Shown here one piece after another: positions 44,686-56,501 of a stretch of DNA of 64,000 nucleotides. The notes under the pieces are model-generated. The model had not been told where the DNA came from, searched no databases, and saw only the letters and a list, made by a program, of their open reading frames with translations. The position numbers and the translations under genes were made by a program. The first letter of the stretch is position 1. Each line of letters opens with the position of its first letter. Where the stretch lies: positions 1,612,001-1,676,000 of the forward strand of contig JAVTLE010000016.1 in NCBI GenBank assembly GCA_033439295.1. The letters run 5' to 3'. The DNA comes from Deuterostichococcus epilithicus. Its lineage: Eukaryota; Chlorophyta; Trebouxiophyceae; Prasiolales; Stichococcaceae.

Positions 44686-45103
44686 TGTGTGTCGTCGTAG
44701 CAGGCTGATACTGGCGAACTCTCAGGTCGATTTGGCTGCTCTGTGGTTTCGGAAGGTCTGAAGGTTTGTGCATGTTTTATTCTGTGACAATGGCAGAACG
44801 ATGGATCGGCAACAAGCACATTCAACAGTTGCGCTGCCAGTGGTTGCAACCAGCGATTGCCAACATGGCTTCTGCATTATAACCGAGCTGCTTGTCGACC
44901 GCCACCTCGTCCGCCGCCTCGCCCACCCCTCCCGCCATGTCTGCCCCGCCGACCACCGCTGCCGCCTCTGCCACCATGCCTGCATGCAGTGCCGTCATCC
45001 ATGACCGCTTTAGGGGGCGTGCGGGTGCACGCAGGGTCATGCACGGACACTCCTGCACGCCACGCGCTCACCTCAAAACTTCCAGCCCTCCCGAATGCAA
45101 GAC
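44686..45103. other. Intergenic between convergent genes, no gene seen
   Basis: This holds the 3' regions of the FHA-Pin1 gene and the opposite-strand phosphoesterase gene. A C-rich stretch near 44890-44990 repeats CCGCC-type codons and gives low-complexity frames on both strands, which I do not call. Confidence 0.45.
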
Positions 45104-48100
45104 TCACCCGCCCTTCTGCTCCTGGCCGACGCGGATCTTGGGCAGCGCCGCCATCTTGCTGCCGTCAATGACAGAGGTGTAGTAGCGGTCGCCGCGCTGG
45201 CCGCCGGGCACAGAGGTTGTGCCCTCCAGCCACCGGCAGTAGGCCTCGTCCAAAGGCCACTCTCGCGCGCCTGTCCTGAGAAGGTCCAGGTACCGCGCTG
45301 ATGGCGGCAAGCCCTCCTCGATCAGGCGGTCCTGCGCATGACCGTGGCACCAACATTCTGAGACTAGCTGAGACCAGCTCGGCATCTGTGATATCCTGCG
45401 AAGTCCCGAGCTGCAACCAGTGGAACTCTTCCGGCAGCTGGTCGATGCTGCCGCGCTCGAATCAAGCCGTCAGCCACAAACCACGCGACTGCAGCTGCCA
45501 CCACGAGCTATGGGAGCAAGCGCTCAGCTGGTGAAGGGTGCTTCTGCCATGCATCCCGAGAAGCAGTTCACGGCAGGGTTTGGTCTGTCGCACAGCTGCT
45601 ATCCACCTGTGGCGACACAAACGCCACGCAAGGCACTGTCCCGCCAGCGTACAGCGTCGCCACCAGCTCCAGCGGCCTGCGAGCAGCACACGCACCAGCA
45701 TTGCTGCCACCGGTCAACTCCCTGGAATCAGACACAGAGCTGCTTGCAAGCAGACACACCCTGAAGGGACCACTCTCCAAGCAGTAGGCCATGACATACA
45801 TCGCAAAGCGGCAACCCTGCGCGGGAGCAAAGCACACAAATCGCAAACACTCGCTGCAACCGAATGGCACCTGTACTCGTGCTCCATGTTGGTGAGCTTT
45901 GCGAAGTCGGCCGGCCGCAGCCTGTGCGCAACACCATGCACTGCATCCAGCCCCGACGGCGCCGTCTCCCCCTCCGCTACTGCCATGAGATTCCCCATGC
46001 CGCCCCTGGAAGGATCGAGACACATCGTCGTCGCGCACGTTGCAGGCGTGTGGAGTTTCAAGATGTCATAGGGGTTTTGACAAGGGTCACAACCACCGCT
46101 GCATCAGCTGCATGGTGCAGCCGCAACCCGCGCCTGTGGTTGTAAGCGAGGCGCCAGCCGGGCAACTTGGCTGCTCGCGACTCCAGTGGCATGATGCCGC
46201 GGCTGCCGGTCAGCTTCTTCGTGCTGATGTTCGCGCCGAATGCGAAATACCAAACGCCCTCCTGTAGCGCACCGATGCCGTACCTGGCGCCCTGCGCCAC
46301 ACGATGTTCCAAGAAGTCCGCTGTGAGTACCCAACATCGTCAGCACATCGAGGACTACGATAGGTGCATCACTGACCTCAAAGGTGGCCATGCAAATGCA
46401 CCTTGTTGTCGATTGAAGTGCCCGTCAGCGGGCAGCGTGCACCTGTGTCGCATCAGTCAGGACTGATGTACCGCGAACCGGAAAAAAAGCGCACCAGGGT
46501 GCCGGGCGGCGCGACCGAGTCGCCGGCGGTGGCCACGTAGGGCACGTCAAGGCGCCGCGGGCCGGCTGCGCCGCCCAGCGGCACCTCGTAGCGTATCTGA
46601 AAGGGGGAGTGGTAGTCCGCGCGGCTGATGAGCTGCACCGCCGCCACCGTGAAGCTGATCGGCCGCCAGCTCGCCTGCAGCTCCTGCAACGCAGTCATGC
46701 GAGCCATGGAGAGCAAGAAAAGAGGCTTTGCAAACAAACGCTATCCTCGGCTCGCTGCTCTCCACTCGCTTTGGCAAACGTCCGCGACAGGGGGGTCCAA
46801 GGGACATGGCATTCTTTGCCGCCTCACGCAGCGGAGCGCCCCTATCACGGCAACGCGTCTGCCACAACCCTGTCGGCCGGCTCGTGGGCACGGAGAGCAG
46901 AGCGAAGACACAGAATGCGGACCTTGGCGGCACCCTCGGCGTCAGCAGCAGAGAACCACTGCCCCAGGGAGAAGTGGGGCTGGAAGCCGGTGATGCTGCG
47001 CGCCGGGTCGTCTGTCACGTCAGTGCATGCTGGAAATGCACGCAGCAGCGCCGCCTGCAGCTCCACGAGCTCTGCACGGACAGCGCCAGAAGTGAAGCAC
47101 GGAGATCTGCCGCTCACTGTAGGACCAGGAGAAAAATTGTCCCTCACCGATACGTGCGTCGTCACACAATTATGGCTTTGGGCAGGGGTATCCCCCCTCT
47201 GGGAAAAGAGGTGTCCATCAATGATGCCAAGGCCACTTAGCCGAGCAAGGTGGAACCAGTCCGCCAGCAGCTGTGCACGTGCAGGGACGCCTCACCTTCC
47301 GACTGCGGGTCCAGCCACAGCGTTGCGCTCCTGCCGCCGTGCACAAAGTGCTTGAACGTGTTGAGGCTGACCTGAAGTGAGCATTGTTACACCTCTTAGC
47401 GGCTGTTCTGCTGCTGAACGGACCGACTTGCCACATTGCATCCACGCAGAGGCTACAGAGACCGTGCTGCACACCAATCACTGTGCCGCATGCCTTGCAT
47501 ATAGGCCGACAGGATGTGGCGCTCTCGGCCCTTGTTGAGTCATCAACGACAGGTGCGTCAGCGCAGGGGTGGCGCGAGCCGCGCCAGATGGTCAAGGAGG
47601 AACAAAACCCCCTAGTCAGGGGAGGGCGGTAAAACGCCCGGCCGACCTTGCTTAGGATGAGTCGGCCCCCTTATAGATGAGGGAGCCTAAAACGCACCTG
47701 GAACGGCTTGACGCCCTGCAGCGCCTCAGCGGCCGTCTGAGCGGCAGCCTCGAAAGTGCTCCCTTTATCCTCAAGGAAGGGGTACAGCAGATTGCAATGG
47801 GGCGGCCAGCGAACATAGCCCTGCGAGTAGGGAGCATGCTCAGGCAGCCTTCATGGCGAAGCATTTGTCGCTACGCGACTCGGGTGCGTGCGCCTTGCAA
47901 TGCTGGTCGTCACCTTGTCCTTGAAGCAGCGCACTTCCTGCAGCTGCGTCCACACGCTGCGGTCCGGAATGAGGCACAGCGCGCTGCTGTGGGATTTCTG
48001 CTGTGAGGGCGTCTGTTGTGTGGCAGCGGCGGCTCCGCCAGTGGCGCCATCATCATCACCAGGCGCAGCCTTCGGTGGCGGGCGAAGTTCAGGCACCGAA

Positions 48101-48126
48101 GGCGACTGTGCAGCTCCCATGGCCAT
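45104..48126 (-). CDS. 2H phosphoesterase (LigT-like) fused to a gamma-glutamylcyclotransferase-like domain
   Basis: The start at 48124-48126 gives MAMGAAQSPSVPELRPPPKA, a low-complexity lead, then SALCLIPDRSVWTQLQEVRC. The 2H domain follows: GYVRWPPHCNLLYPFLEDKG (first His motif, HxN form), KHFVHGGRSATLWLDPQSEG, ELQAALLRAFPACTD, GFQPHFSLGQW (second His motif, HxS), ASWRPISFTVAAVQLISRAD and HSPFQIRYEVPLGG. Further left are VWYFAFGANISTKKLTGSRG and IMPLESRAAKLPGWRLAYNH, then GLDAVHGVAHRLRPADFAKL with TNMEHEYR, and GLPPSARYLDLLRTGAREWP with YCRWLEG, which match the GGCT/AIG2-like fold (YFAFGAN substrate loop). Stop 45104-45106. Both halves lie on one strand with in-phase short introns and no start or stop between them, so one fused gene is favoured; two adjacent genes remain possible. 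The substrate is unknown. Confidence 0.75.
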
Positions 48127-48465
48127 CCTCCGTTGCGTTGTACGGCTCAGGGGAGCAAAGAGCCGAAGGCTAGTGTCAGTGCAGGCGCAGCGGCACCGCA
48201 CATGTCTCGCCGAGATTGCCGACAGCGACAGCTTCGCACGCATCGCCTCGTGCACCCGCTGTAAACATGTCCTTACCGTGCACGTCTGCACATTGGCAAC
48301 TTGTAGTAGATGAGAAAGCGTGGCCTCCTCAAAAGTATCTGCAAAAAAATCAACTCGTGCACGTGAGCTTGCACGCACGGATCTGCACCAAGTGCAGTTC
48401 ACGAACCAGAGAGCAAGAGACGCGGAAAGCGGTCCCACTCCGCTTTCAGCAGCTCAGCAGATCCA
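48127..48465. promoter_or_regulatory. Divergent promoter region
   Basis: About 340 bases between the phosphoesterase/GGCT start (minus) and the RETICULATA-related start (plus). Its right part could contain an upstream extension of the RETICULATA-related coding region, whose start is uncertain. No motif was recognised. Confidence 0.4.
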
Positions 48466-50701
48466 ATGGTCGGCGGCTGGCAGCAGGCGCTGGGTCGGCA
48501 GCAGGTGATCTGCAGGTTCCCAGACGAGCACAGATCAGCTGCCGCACCGCGATCGTCCAGCAGACCGGCGCGCTTCCATGGCAGCAGACGGCAGCAGCAC
48601 CGGTTGCACAGCTTCAATGCAGTTCGAGCGAGTTCGCCGTCGTTGGCGGCCGCAGCTAGGTTAGTCAGGCCCTGCGGGCTCCAGGCGGCAGCCGGCGACG
48701 GCGGCGGGGGAAGCGGAGCGGGGCCACCTGTCCCCAAGACCGCTGGCGAGGAGGACGACGAGCAGGGTACTGGCGATTCGGCAGAGGCAGAGGGCATCCT
48801 CGCGAAGGTGGGATCAGCCAGCGAAACTGGTGCAAGCAAGCTTTGGTTGGATCGGTTGCGTTTTCCCACCGCTCACGATGTCTTTGATATTCAAAGCAAC
48901 AGAGTTCGGCGGCGTCACGTGCTGTGGACCATGTTGCTGCAGGCTGGCGTCAGCGCATCGGAGCTCCCGGCCGACCTGCAGGCGAGCTTCCATGAAACCT
49001 GCAAACCGATCAGGTCGCTGCAACCTGACGCGCAAGCCGTTGCGACATGGACAGCCCTGTCCTCGCCGCTGATCTCTTGAGTCGGCCGTGAGACCTCGCT
49101 GACCTTCCGCAGGACGCGCTCTCCCGGGGGGCTCTGTCAGCAGAGCTGCTGCGTCGCTGGCTGCGCCTGGCGGCCACGCCAGTGCTGGGGGCGCTTGCGC
49201 GCGCGGTGCCTGGCCTGCGGGACCGTGTCCTCGGCAACCCGCGCTTCCTGCTGGTGCTGGGCATTGAGCTGGCGATGGGCGTGTCCGCAAAGACCACTGC
49301 GGAGTACAGAGCTCGCGGCGATGCGTTCTATAAGGTGTGTGCCCCCCTTGCGAGGAGCCTTCGACCTTCCTGTCTTCAGTCTGCGATGGTCTTGGGAGAA
49401 ACGCTGCCAGTCCGCGTCTGTTGCTGCCGGTTCAGCCAGGTGTTGCCAAGGCCGACGGTATACGCAGCCTTTTGGGGAATGTCCAGGGACGGCGCAGCAT
49501 GGCTGCACAGGCTTGACTTCCTAGCGATGCACCTCGTTCTGCCTCCCGCAGGAGATGAACTTTGTGCTGTCGGACCTGGCGCTCGAGATCGTGGGCGACA
49601 CTGCGATCGTGTGGCTGCTAAGCCCCAAGGCGGTCTTTGGCGCGCGGCCCACCGGCGGGCTCGCGCGCCTCACCGCCTCTCTGCCCGGCTACTGCCTCCA
49701 GGTGAGACGCCGGGGCGTGCACCTCTGGAACGTGCTACCACTGCGATGAGCAGCTCGACTGATGCTTCACCCTCCTGGTGACGCCCGCGAGGCTTGTCTC
49801 CCCGATGCTTTCGACAGGTGGTGTAGTGCGCAGCTACCATGCGCAAGACATGCTAAAGACAGGTACTGCTTGCCGATGTGTGCAGTTGCATGCACCACAT
49901 CTGCCCCCCAAGCCCAAAGTTGACGGCGTCTCAACTTCACGAACCTGCGCAGGTTGGCGACTTCCCGCTGTCAAAGCGGCTGCTGACATTCGTGTACCGG
50001 GGCGTCCAGTTCCTGGGCATCGGATTTGGCGCCAGCGTCGTGGGCCATGGCATCACCAAATACTGCGTGAGTGGTTGTCGTTGGAGTTGGAGCTGCTCAG
50101 CTGTGTGACGCTCCACACGCGGAAAGCATGCTGCAGCTCCGTGCCTCCTGATGCTCTACGGGAACCGCCGCGCAGGTGGACAAGCAGGAGGCGGCGTCGG
50201 GTGTGACGGGCGACAAGCCCCTGGCGCCGGTGCTGGACAACAGCCTGGGCTGGGGCTCCTTCATGCTGGTGTCGTCCAACACCCGCTACCAGATCGTCAA
50301 CACGCTCGAGGAGCGGCTGCTGGTGCGGCGCTCACTGCTGCGGCGTCTCGACATGAATTGGATACCCTGGCAGAAGTGCACACGAGCGAAACATGCGAAT
50401 GGATCCCGAGTCGTTTCGCTGCTGGGAGTTGGTCAGCCGCATGCGCTGCCACTTGCAGCAACCGTCCAGCCCTGTGCGCTTGTTCCGTGCATCAATGGCA
50501 ATGTGCCCTGACGCGCACCATCGTAAGCATCTGCGCTCCTGCAGCGGAGTCTTGGCACTCACTTCCTGTGCTGCCATGCAGGACCCCTTCGTGCCTAATG
50601 CCGCGATCAAGACCGCCCTGACGTTCCTGCTGCGGTTTGGCAACACTTTCGTTGGCGGCGAGCAGTGGGTCAAGTACGCCGCACTCATTGGTTTGCAGTA
50701 G
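48466..50701 (+). CDS. RETICULATA-related plastid envelope protein (DUF3411)
   Basis: The first exon is rich in Ser, Ala and Arg (SSRPARFHGSRRQQHRLHSF) as in a transit peptide, followed by an acidic/Gly-rich stretch ending EAEGILAK. The domain reads DALSRGALSAELLRRWLRLA, GNPRFLLVLGIELAMGVSAK then TTAEYRARGDAFYK, EMNFVLSDLALEIVGDTAIV then WLLSPKAVFGA, LTASLPGYCLQVGDFPLSKR, FVYRGVQFLGIGFGASVVGH then GITKYC, LDNSLGWGSFMLVSSNTRYQ, and DPFVPNAAIKTALTFLLRFG with NTFVGGEQWVKYAALIGLQ (stop 50699-50701). This is the conserved RETICULATA/RER core with several membrane helices. In plants these envelope proteins affect leaf mesophyll development, perhaps through metabolite transport; the molecular role is unknown. 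The start at 48466 is a best guess. Confidence 0.9.
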
Positions 50702-51012
50702 GGTCAGAGATATGGTGATGGGACAGCGCCAGTGTGGTTTCCCCAAGCGCCATTAGGAACACTTGTTTTTCCCGTGGGAGTCAGGCAGCGTCTTTGGCGA
50801 GCAGCTTGAGAGAGTAGAGGGGAGGAGGTTCGGAACGCAACACCCCATTCTTCGAGGCATTGGTGTGCTGAGTCTGATGGAAGCATATTTTTATTTTTCA
50901 GAAGGCTACTGCGAAACACAACCTGGTCCTTTCATAGTCGAGCCATTCACAATGCGGTATCCTGCTCACGTTCTGGGCGACAGACTGCTAGGTATCAAGT
51001 TCCCGCTGCGGC

Positions 51013-52414
51013 TCAATTTCGCCCCGATAGTCTCATTTCCACACCCATGGCATCCTGCTGTGAAGTGCCGCCTCCGCTGGGCTGGGCCAGGTCCCCCGGT
51101 TGGAAGCTCGCGGTTGGCGGGTTCATGTCGCCGTCCGCCTCTGGCAGCATGCATGCGCCCGCTGACGCTGCTAAACCGCCTTCTGCATCTGCCACAGCAG
51201 CAGCCGCGCCTGCTCCTGGCTGCGCATCCGCACCGGCGCCCGCCAGCAGCACGGGTACCGCATCCACCGCATCTGTGGTATCCGACGGGAGCTCGTCAGC
51301 ATTGCAAGGCGCCGCCTCCTTATACATCGGAAGCTGCACCTCTGCTGCTGCTTCTTCTGCGTTGTCGACGAGCTTCTCGCTCGCCTTCCCCGCATTGCCG
51401 GACTCGCCAGTCCCAGGCGTGCCGCAGGCTTCAGCGGGCAGCGAGTCGACTGTGGAGTCGACTGAGGCGCTGTCGTCTTCGTCGCACGCAACACCAGGCT
51501 GGAAGTCAGCCTCGACACCGGCATCTGCGGCGCATCTCCGCGGTGCGAGACGCCATCGCCATCGGTGCCGGGTGCCCCTGACGCCGCAAGAGGCGCTGTC
51601 TCAGCCACTGCGTATGCCTTGGCGGCCTCGCCGCTGTTTTGCTGCCAGCTCGGGCTGTACGGCCTGTCCCCTGTATAATTTGGCTGCCGTTCTGACGCCG
51701 CTCCGTCATCGTCGCTCTCCGGCGTGCCCCCAGCACTGCTTGATTGCCGCATGCCGCTGCCCAATTAGCGGTCGGCGCCGCCAGCGCTTGATTGGGCGCA
51801 AACTGATGCACTGCTGCTTGCGCGCGAGCTGCCGCCAGCGCTGCTGCGAGCCGGTGTCTCACCTCATGCAACTGCTTTACCCGAGTCAATCTGCCTCTCC
51901 CTATCAAGATGCTCCAGTTGCTGCATGTTTGAAGCCATCGGAACATGTTGGCGCCTGCATTGCAGCTGCGATTCACCGCATGCTTGATGTGCGGCGCAAG
52001 GGCGACAGCAGTGTTTCGCACCTCGAGACGAGCAGTCTCAGCAGCTCTTTTGGCGGTTCGCTCTGCCTTCTCGGCGCGGTAGCGACCCCTCTGGAGCACC
52101 TCTTCTGGAGTGGGAGCCGATACCGCTGGTCGACGGGTGAGTTCCCGTTTAGGAATGGGACAACCGCTCACCCATCCCCTGCAGGCGTCAGCAAAGTTGC
52201 AATTGGGTTTTTTGAACATGTTCTGGTCACTTTATTGCACATGTAGTCCTGTCAATCGGCTCGCACTTGTCTCTGACCTGCGGAGGAAAAAGCAACTCAC
52301 TTTTCGGCTTTCCAAAGCTGCTCGGGCGACAGCTGCGGACGGGCGGGAGGCATCCATTTGAGTATTTCCGCATCCATCGGCACCAGCGGGTGCCCAGGAC
52401 AGCATCGGGTCCAT
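51013..52414 (-). CDS. Hypothetical acidic protein, strand and exon set tentative
   Basis: Minus-strand evidence: a first exon MDPMLSWAPAGADG leading to MDASRPSAAVARAALESRK at a good GTGAGT donor; a helical charged exon (SAPTPEEVLQRGRYRAEKAE then RTAKRAAETARLEVRNTA); and an acidic, Ala-rich C-terminus (EADFQPGVACDEDDSASVDS, AGKASEKLVDNAEEAAAEVQ, ADAEGGLAASAGACMLPEAD) with stop at 51013. A 399-residue plus-strand frame (51047-52246) overlaps; it is Ser/Ala/Pro- then Arg/Cys-rich and looks like the shadow of the acidic minus-strand frame. No family is recognised and no function is suggested. Confidence 0.4.
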
Positions 52415-53131
52415 TGCAGGCGTGCGATCGTGAGAATTGGACGTTCCTAGAGCATGTCGATTTCAGGCAGCGATACCGTCCGCAAGTCGCTACTGTGCGG
52501 CATTGGAGCGCTCAAGAGTGAAGTGGGGCATCGCGGCCTGCTTGTTACGAGGCCATCTCGTTGCTCGCGCTGACAACCCTTGCTCATGACATAGTGCCTG
52601 CGCACTGAGAGTCAGGTACACTGAGCTCTAGCCTCTCGTGAAAAGGTGCTATTGCCAGACTTATTCATAAACAAACCACGCAGAATGGTAGCTGTACATT
52701 GTGAGCCGCAGCTCGCTGAAACATGAAGCAATATAATGAGCGCCTGGGCGGCCGCACATATGAAGCGCGGGTGGGATGCACCCACTTATTCTGCTGCATA
52801 CAGAACTATCTGAATGTGACTGCGAGTCGACAGCCGCCAGTCAAGATGACAGCGGCGCTGCAGGCGCAGCTGGCGGTAGCTGCGTCTGGCAGCCCTCCCC
52901 GTGACCTTCGTCGCAGATCTGCATGCCGAAAAAAAGCACACGTCAATCAGCCGGGCTCAGAGCAGTGGCAGTAGCGCTTGGATATCAAATTGTGCTGGGG
53001 CTCGAAGACTGCGGCTGCACGAAGCCTTGCGTCTAGCACCATTTGCCGCGAAGATATCGCAGCAGCCTCCATGTTGCAGTCAGGAACAGGGCACACGCTT
53101 GCGACCAAGCCATGTATGTGCCAGGGCAGTC
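52415..53131. other. Intergenic, no gene seen
   Basis: About 700 bases between two minus-strand genes. A plus-strand frame at 52723-52974 has no recognisable content. Nothing else could be supported. Confidence 0.45.
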
Positions 53132-55592
53132 TCACACCTGGATGGTGGTGTGCGTGATGCCCTGGCGGCGGCAGGCTGTGGTCACGTCCGCCAGCACGCG
53201 GCCGACGTCCGCATCTGAGTCGACCGTCACATGCGCCGCCAGGAGCGGGATGGACGGCTTCAGCGCCCACACGTGCAGGTCGAACACCGACTGTACGCCC
53301 GGCACCTGTGCAACATGACGAAAGTCGCTCAGGTCGACGTGCGTGCCTCAACACACGCGTTCCATCTTTGCCGCGCGCCGAGGGGCTGAGACCATGTGGC
53401 ACGTGCGTCCAATGGGCTCGTGGAGGAGCATGCAAGCTGTTTGTATTGTTGCTAGCTTCCGTCTATCCAGACGGACAAATGTTGGCCGATAGAGTGCCTG
53501 AGCGCCTGCGGCAGCTGCGCCTGGGATGCACCGACATCCAGATTGGGGACAGGCGCCTCCATCAGGAATGCAGGGCAGCAGGTTTGGCACGGCCGCTGAG
53601 CGAGAGGGGTGCCTACAGCAGCTGGGCCTGGAATGGCAGCGACGTCCAGGTTGCGGGGCAACCGCGTTGCCAAGGACGCATGGGCGGGAATGACAGATTG
53701 GTTGAGGAACTGAGTCTTATGACCTGCAGCAGCTGAGCCTGGATGGCGGCGACGTCCAGGTTGCGGGGCACGCGCTCCATGAGGATGTCGGATATGTCCT
53801 GCAGGATGATCCGCGTTGTCCACAGCACCAGCAGCGCAAAGACGAAGGTGCAGATGGGGTCCGCCAGCTGGAAGCGCGGGTCGTCCTGTGGAAGATAGGA
53901 TACCCGCGAGGTCGATCACGCCATTGCCTGGATCGTAGCGTCCCACCGCACAAACAGGGACACTGAAGTGCACGCCTCCTTCGCTTTGCGCCATCATCCG
54001 ACAAGCGCAGCGAAGCCATCGCAGCCCGGTCAAACGTGCTGCACGACCGTGGCGACACTATCAGCCATGCTCGGCAAGGGACAGCCGGCGTGTGGTCTGC
54101 AGCCGCTGTGCGACAAAGCACTGCACGAGCGCCGCACCTGCTTCCACCAGATGAGCGCGCCGGCAGCAGCCACGCCGATGGACTGCACCAGGTCGCCGAT
54201 GATGTGCAGCACCGCACCCCGCAGGTTGATATTCTCGCTGGCGCCGCCGCCGCCGTCGCCGCCGCTGCCGTGGTCATGGCCGCTGTGACTGTGGCTGCCG
54301 TGGTCATGGCCACTGTGGCTGTGGCCGTCGTGGCTCTCGCTGCCGTGGCTGACTGGCAGCAGGCCCGCCTCCTCGTCGTGAGCGTGCTCGCGGTCGTGGC
54401 TGTGCGCACGACCGTTTGCTGCGCCTGCGCATGCCCAGGGTGAAGACGCGTCAAGCTGCTGCTATATGACAGCTGCTATGTGACAGCCCTCATCAACGAT
54501 GGATGCCGCCTCACGCAGGTTCGGCCCAGATTACGTGCAGTCAAGCCCACTTGCAGCATCGTCAACGGACTTTTGCATCGACTCGGCAGGACGCTAGTCC
54601 ACCATAGGCTCACCGATCTCACAGTTGCTGTGCGAGTGGCTGTGCCCATGGCCGCCGCAGCCATGGTCGTGGTCGTGGTCATGGTCGCCATGACTGTGGT
54701 TGTGCCCCACGTGGCTGTCCAGCACGAAGAGGTTGATGAGGTTGACGGCGCACCCCGCCAGCGCCAGTATGAACATCACTGCGAAGTTCAGGCCGGGTTC
54801 ATGTCCTCTGGCGGCAATAGCTGGTGCCTGCTGCATGTGCATGCTTCACACTGAAGCAGAGCGACTACCTGCGGTTGGATCGCGGTGCGGCGCATGTTGT
54901 GAAATTTTCAATGTGCATGTCATGTGCATGATGTGAAGTGGCGATGACCTGCTGACTACAAGCCAGTTGGGTAGTCGCTGAGGACTAGCATGAGCAGAAA
55001 CTCACATTTGCCATTCACTTCCACGGGGTGCCTGACGCGGTCGATGGCCTCATACACCAGTATGCCGGTCACGAGCCAGATGCTGAGCACCGAGGCGAGC
55101 GCGCCCAGCACCTGTCGATGGAGGGTGGAACTGAGGATGTCGAGTTGTGGGCAGAGGAGATCTTTGCGGGCGGTAGTAACAGCCACAGCAACATCAGGGG
55201 CAGGCGGTCAAGGAGTCGTTTAGACGTCCCCATACAGCAGAGACAGGGGCTGGAGAAGGAGACTGCTGACCTCCACACGGTGGTAGCCGAAGGTGTGCGT
55301 GCTGTGGCTCTTGCGCGCCGCGTACCATGCCGCAAACAGTGACACGCCAAAGCCGCTGACATCGGACAGCAGGTGCGCTGCGTCTGTGAGGATCGCCAGA
55401 CTGCAGGATACACGAGAATCGCGTGTGTATATACCCGCCAGTTTGCATGGAGGGTCGTTCATTGTACGATTGCGCAAAGGCACGACATGGCACGTCTGGA
55501 TGCTCATAACGAAGCACCTGTTGGCCAGGATACCACCCCCTATCTCAACGAGCATGAATATGAAGCACAGTATGAGCGCCACCGTGAGCTTC
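53132..55592 (-). CDS. CDF-family zinc transporter (ZnT/MTP1-like), first exon not found
   Basis: The first placed exon reads VQWKLTVALILCFIFMLVEI then GGGILA. Then: SLAILTDAAHLLSDVSGFGV with SLFAAWYAARKSHSTHTFGY and HRVEV; VLGALASVLSIWLVTGILVY then EAIDRVRHPVEV; FAVMFILALAGCAVNLINLF; a His-rich loop (HVGHNHSHGDHDHDHDHGC, then more in HSGHDHGSHSHSGHDHGSGG); LRGAVLHIIGDLVQSIGVAA; FALLVLWTTRIILQDISDIL with MERVPRNLDVAAIQAQLLQ; and VQSVFDLHVWALKPSIPLLA, ending HTTIQV at stop 53132-53134. The two zinc-site motifs HxxxD (AHLLSD, HIIGD) are intact. The protein exports Zn2+ from the cytosol into vacuole or Golgi in exchange for protons. The start and any extra N-terminal exon lie somewhere in 55.6-56.1 kb. 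Two echo copies of an exon end follow in one intron. Confidence 0.9.
53505..53780 (-). repeat. Exon-edge echo: three copies of an exon end in the zinc transporter
   Basis: The real exon end at 53724-53780 encodes ERVPRNLDVAAIQAQLLQ. A close copy at 53613-53667 still reads LPRNLDVAAI before a one-base insertion shifts the frame. A third at 53505-53562 reads VPNLDVGASQAQLPQ. Offsets are about 112 and 219 bases, all into the downstream intron, and identity falls with distance from the real exon. Confidence 0.9.
54242..54360 (-). repeat. Coding tandem repeat in the His-rich loop
   Basis: A near-exact duplication encodes SGHDHGSHSHSGHDHGS. The plus-strand text repeats GCTGCCGTGGTCATGGCC. It lengthens the zinc-binding cytosolic loop of the transporter. 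Confidence 0.8.
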
Positions 55593-56501
55593 CATTGCAC
55601 CTACGACAGCATCGGCAGTGAAGACTCGCTACAGGCAGGTCGGTCAAACATGACCAAACATGACAGAGTCACATCGAGGCCTTGCACAGACCTTGCTGGC
55701 TGCACGAGCGTCTGCCTCCTGTGATCCCTCTGCAAGGATACATGTTGCGCCGGCCTTGTCTGCAGCAGGCGTCGGAAGCTCGAGTCAGTTCATGTTGAAA
55801 GATGGACTCCACGCACGGCGTCCAATGCGTGCAGCTTTGATAATCTTACTAGCAGCGAACCTGTATCGGCTGTTGCCGTGAGGAGTGGTTCCCGGCTGGC
55901 AAGGGATGCCATGCTGCGACTGCTGGCGTGCAAGCGCCAAGCGGCAAGCTGTTGCGCACTTCAACACAGCCAGTTGCACAGAGAGATCAGTGCAACTCGA
56001 AGACCGTTCGCGTGCCCGCCTGCAAGCCGTGTTTCTGCGGATTCTGCCTATGTTGGGGGCACTGCGCCACTGCTGTTAGGTATGAATCAGGTCGGCACCT
56101 GGCCCCTAACTACACTAGCTTTGATGCAGCACGAATCATGGTGCTCCAGGCAGCACAGTTGCCAAGAATCTCTGGCAAAGTTACAACGAAGTTATATACA
56201 AATAAACAATACAGGCAGCGCACCTTCTGCGTGGTTCACCGATGCGGTCCTAAGTGCACAGACTCTAAGGCTGACTCACTGTGCTCTCAAAACTGCACCT
56301 GTGAACTTCAGGGGCTTCGCAGCCTTCGGTCACGAAGAAGAGCGGGCCTCGGAGGTCGGTGCCAGCAGTCTGTGGGAGGTGGTCTCGACTGTATTGGCGG
56401 CGAGGCAGGCAGAACGCGGAACACGTCCGCGCCGCAGCGGCTCCTCGGGGGTTTACAGCTTGCCTTTTCGCTGAAATTTTCCAGCAGGATCAGCGGCAGC
56501 C
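55593..56501. other. Region between the zinc transporter and PEX5
   Basis: It should contain the transporter's missing first exon and two divergent promoters. Open frames on both strands have no recognisable motif. No repeat or RNA gene was seen. Confidence 0.4.

Noticed and set aside
44822-45058. A minus-strand Ala/Gly-rich frame past the phosphoesterase gene
   Set aside because: Low-complexity, explained by the C-rich stretch; the gene already has a good stop at 45104.
51047-52246. A 399-residue plus-strand open frame
   Set aside because: Composition shifts from Ser/Ala/Pro-rich to Arg/Cys-rich with no domain, and it lies opposite a more protein-like acidic minus-strand frame with a good splice donor. 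It looks like a GC-driven shadow.
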